DNA from: F23-D06 sp963603365
GTDB taxonomy: Bacteria > Bacteroidota > Bacteroidia > Bacteroidales > WCHB1-69
Direction of reading: 5' to 3'
Length of the DNA: 64,000 nucleotides
Assembly: GCA_963603365.1 (NCBI GenBank)
Contig: CAVCMI010000025.1
Coordinates: forward strand, 1 to 64,000
This document shows, one piece after another, positions 61,536-64,000 of the stretch; the first letter of the stretch is position 1, and every line of letters starts with the position of its first letter. The translations under genes and the position numbers were made by a program. The notes beneath the pieces are model-generated. The model had not been told where the DNA came from. It made no database searches and was given only the letters and a program-made list of their open reading frames with translations.

Positions 61536-63224
61536 TTACAGTTTCTGAAGACTTAGGATGGTCTTGCCAACGTTTACCAGATGGTCGGCGACACGTTCCG
61601 CATTTGAAGTAAGCGACAGGTACTGCGCACCGGTCTCCGCAGAGCAGATGCCCTTTTCGAGCCGCATGATGTGGCACTCTTCCATGTTTTTTGCCACGTC
61701 GTCGATGGTGTCTTCAATGTTGTTGGCTTCCGACAAGGCTGTCAAATCTTCGTCGCGGTAGGTTTTTTCAATTTTCCCGTACAGATTGTTGATGAGATGT
61801 CCGAGGTTGCAGATCTCTGTAACCGCTTCGTCGGAGAATCTCTTGTCGGAAAAACGTAGGCTTTCAGCATACTCCACAATGTTCTCGGCATAGTCGCCGA
61901 TTCTTTCCAAGTCGCGAACGGTGCGGAATGTTGTTGAAAGATACACGTGGTCGCGTTGGCTCAGCTGCTGCTTGTCGGAGAGTTTTATGACAAAATCAAC
62001 GATGGCGGCGTTGAGGTAGTTCAACAGGTTCTCTTTTTTTGCGAACTCTTTCGATTCGGAGAAGTCCATTTTGCAGATGATGTGCAGCGACCTGTTGAAG
62101 TTTTCCATTGCGATGCGTGCCATGTTCATGATTTCAGACTTGACCTGTTGGAGTGCAACGGGTGGGGTTTTCAACATATTGTCGTCAATGAAGAACAGGT
62201 GTGGCGCATTGGGGTCGCGGGAGGTCTTCTCATCCGGGATTATCCGGCATACGACTTTCACCATCTTGGAGGTCAGCGGCAACATGAACAACACCGTTGT
62301 GACATTGAAGAAGGTGTGAAACATGGCCAGTTGCGTTTGCGGGACACCGGGGAACAAAGCATTGGACAGAGTGCCGTAGGTGACCTTCCCATGTGTGCAA
62401 AGATAGATGATGCCCTCGGCGGAAAGGAATATGCAGACTCCTATGATGTTGAAGAACAGATGTATCAAGGCAGTTCGCTTTGCATTCCGGCCGGAGGTCA
62501 TTCCGGCGATGATGGCCACCACACACGACCCGATGTTGGACCCCATAGTCATAAAGATGCCTTGGTCAATGTTGATAAGGTTTGTGACGACCATAGCCAG
62601 CGCAATGGAGGTCATGACAGACGAGCTTTGTATGATGGCGGTGAAGATGACACCGATCAGCACAAGCAGCAAAGGGTTGCTGATGCCGGCCAGAAAGGTT
62701 TTGACAGAATCGAGTGCGGCAAACTCCGACATGGACTCGCTCATCAGCCAAAGGCCTACAAACAGCATTCCGAAGCCGGTGGTGATGCCCCCGACCTTGG
62801 CCCAGATGTCTTTTTTCGCAAAAAGGGATATGAATGCGCCGATGCCGGCAAAGGCGGAGAATATGACCGTGGTGGAGATGCCGTCGCCGCCGAACATGCC
62901 TAAGGCGACAATCTGTGCCGTTATGGTGGTGCCGATGTTGGCACCGTAGATGATGGTGGCAGCCTGTGTGAGCGAGATAATGCCCGCATTGACGAATCCG
63001 ATGGCCATTACCGTTGTGGCGCCCGAACTCTGTATCGCGGCCGTTCCTAACGCCCCGATGCCTACCCCTAACAGTTTGCTTTTGGAGGCTTTTGTGAACA
63101 TCGCCTTGAGTTTGTCTGAGGAGGCGGATTCAAGATTTGTGCTCATCATCTGGCAGGCAATCAGGAAAATGCCGATTCCGGCCAGCAACATTAAAAGGGC
63201 TGATAAAATGGCTGTTAGAGACAT
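61536..63224 (-). CDS. Na/Pi cotransporter family protein with C-terminal PhoU domain
   Basis: A 562-residue phosphate transporter of the PNaS/NptA-YjbB type. Two inverted transport repeats each carry the QSS motif: TAAIQSSGATTVMAIGF (about 61-77) and IIQSSSVMTSIALAM (about 200-214). About eight membrane segments end near residue 330. Residues about 350-562 are a helical PhoU-like domain (LNAAIVDFVIKLSDKQQLS, RVADHLVNVGKTIL) expected to sense phosphate state in the cytoplasm. A -7-like TATATTTG on the minus strand (63242-63249) lies 17 bases upstream. No pst or two-component genes are nearby. Confidence 0.93.
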   Translation of the reverse strand: MSLTAILSALLMLLAGIGIFLIACQMMSTNLESASSDKLKAMFTKASKSKLLGVGIGALGTAAIQSSGATTVMAIGFVNAGIISLTQAATIIYGANIGTTITAQIVALGMFGGDGISTTVIFSAFAGIGAFISLFAKKDIWAKVGGITTGFGMLFVGLWLMSESMSEFAALDSVKTFLAGISNPLLLVLIGVIFTAIIQSSSVMTSIALAMVVTNLINIDQGIFMTMGSNIGSCVVAIIAGMTSGRNAKRTALIHLFFNIIGVCIFLSAEGIIYLCTHGKVTYGTLSNALFPGVPQTQLAMFHTFFNVTTVLFMLPLTSKMVKVVCRIIPDEKTSRDPNAPHLFFIDDNMLKTPPVALQQVKSEIMNMARIAMENFNRSLHIICKMDFSESKEFAKKENLLNYLNAAIVDFVIKLSDKQQLSQRDHVYLSTTFRTVRDLERIGDYAENIVEYAESLRFSDKRFSDEAVTEICNLGHLINNLYGKIEKTYRDEDLTALSEANNIEDTIDDVAKNMEECHIMRLEKGICSAETGAQYLSLTSNAERVADHLVNVGKTILSLQKL

Positions 63225-63241
63225 ATGTCGAATTTAGAGGA

Positions 63242-63249
63242 CAAATATA
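63242..63249 (-). promoter_or_regulatory. -7 element for the Na/Pi cotransporter gene
   Basis: Minus-strand TATATTTG matches TAnnTTTG exactly. No -33 TTG at the right spacing, and the element lies only 13 bases from the end of the upstream gene. Confidence 0.4.
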
Positions 63250-63262
63250 GCGGTTTTAAGAT

Positions 63263-64000
63263 TCATTTTTCAGGGTTTTGTTTTGAGAGACGAGACTTTC
63301 GTTTGCCGGTTTCCATTTGGACACTGGCAACGACAATCACGGCAAAGGCACCCCAGAATGGCAGCGACAGTTTGTCGGTGTCTAAGAAGTTGTTGAGGAA
63401 GCCATGTATAAAATAGGTGACAAGCGCCAAGGTCATGACGAGTGTCAGCAGCCGCTCCCTTTTTTCTGGAGTGTGCTTGTAGGTGTAAAACCCCGTATAA
63501 AGCACGCTGCCGGCCAGTATCAAAACGGTGAGCAGTCCAGGAATGCCCGTTTCGGCGCAGGGCCCGATGTATTCGCTGTGCGCATTCCCTCCGTCGCCGA
63601 AGTTAGTGGAGATGACGGTTTTGTAGGTGCTTTTCTGAAACGGCGCATACTCAAACTGGTAAGTGCCCGGCCCCCAACCTGCCACGGGGCGTTCCTTGAT
63701 CATGGAAAAGGCTGAGTTCCAGCGGTTGAGGCGTTCTACGTTTGAGGCATCTGTGCTGATGTTCGAGATGGATTGCAACTGCTCGGCCAGGTTTCCCGAG
63801 GCGTCTTGGCTGTTGCGGCTCATCTTGTACAGGATGTCTTCGGCCGAGAAATAGAAGACGGTTGCCAATACGGCTGCACCGGCAATCAGCCACGACAGTC
63901 TGATGTTGAGTTTCAAGATAACCCAAACGGCAACAGCAGCTGCAAAACTGATCCATGCCGCCCGGCTGTATGAGATGTACAGTCCCGCAAACAATATGAT
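63263..64000 (-). CDS. O-antigen ligase-like membrane protein, 5' end outside window
   Basis: The C-terminal 245 codons of a WaaL/Wzy-like protein, open to the edge of the window. Hydrophobic segments alternate with a large loop containing NRWNSAFSMIKERPVAGWGP, the conserved RxxxW...PxxGxGxGT block of the Wzy_C family, and FGDGGNAHSEYIGPCAETG, with the HSEY motif near its C-terminal side. A basic tail ends KRKSRLSKQNPEK. A TTG at 63994 is not a true start because the frame continues upstream. It acts in the inner membrane on lipid-linked glycans. Confidence 0.88.
   Translation of the reverse strand: MILFAGLYISYSRAAWISFAAAVAVWVILKLNIRLSWLIAGAAVLATVFYFSAEDILYKMSRNSQDASGNLAEQLQSISNISTDASNVERLNRWNSAFSMIKERPVAGWGPGTYQFEYAPFQKSTYKTVISTNFGDGGNAHSEYIGPCAETGIPGLLTVLILAGSVLYTGFYTYKHTPEKRERLLTLVMTLALVTYFIHGFLNNFLDTDKLSLPFWGAFAVIVVASVQMETGKRKSRLSKQNPEK

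Overview
The window looks like a chromosomal segment of a bacterium of the phylum Bacteroidota, most likely order Bacteroidales. The reasons are the ruvA-sprA gene pair, a giant secreted protein ending in a type IX secretion (T9SS) sorting domain, families largely confined to this phylum (DUF4954, DUF4292, BatD), and many promoters with the Bacteroidota -7 element TAnnTTTG. GC content appears moderate, close to half, and lower in the first 5 kb. I cannot name a genus.

Layout. 1-5082 is a defence island: the tail of a YhcG-type (DUF1016) nuclease, a small secreted protein of unknown function, a type I restriction specificity gene (hsdS), a decayed AAA-ATPase remnant, and a type II pair of cytosine-5 methyltransferase and PD-(D/E)XK nuclease. 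5268-11254 (minus) is a four-gene surface-polysaccharide operon: a flippase, two different ATP-grasp ligases, and a protein fusing a polytopic ligase/polymerase-like half to a GT4 glycosyltransferase. 11438-13720 holds smpB, a MerR regulator, rdgB, and yceD-rpmF. 13968-23999 is one gene for a 3343-residue T9SS substrate, followed by a NamZ-like (DUF1343) gene.

25234-36481 (minus) carries housekeeping genes: recR, an M16 protease, mtaB and nadB in one run; then tsf, rpsB, rpsI and rplM; then a BatD-like gene, a TrmH-family methyltransferase and dnaB. 36629-41390 (minus) has a DUF4954 protein, rsmI, tRNA-Leu(CAG), queG and a DUF4292 gene. From 41935 the plus strand has a 3-hydroxyacyl-CoA dehydrogenase with a thiolase, ruvA-sprA (SprA is the T9SS outer-membrane translocon), a minus-strand tRNA-Ala(GGC), clpB, pcm, a sugar nucleotidyltransferase, dnaA, recJ and a CDF metal exporter. 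The window ends on the minus strand with a Na/Pi cotransporter-PhoU protein and a partial O-antigen-ligase-like gene.

How parts fit together: SprA could export the giant adhesin-like protein encoded about 21 kb upstream. The ATP-grasp operon suggests a surface glycan carrying amide-linked substituents. The clpB upstream region has a perfect dyad, a sigma-54-type -24/-12 element and a leader hairpin, which is the clearest regulatory find. No insertion sequences, CRISPR arrays or rRNA genes were seen.
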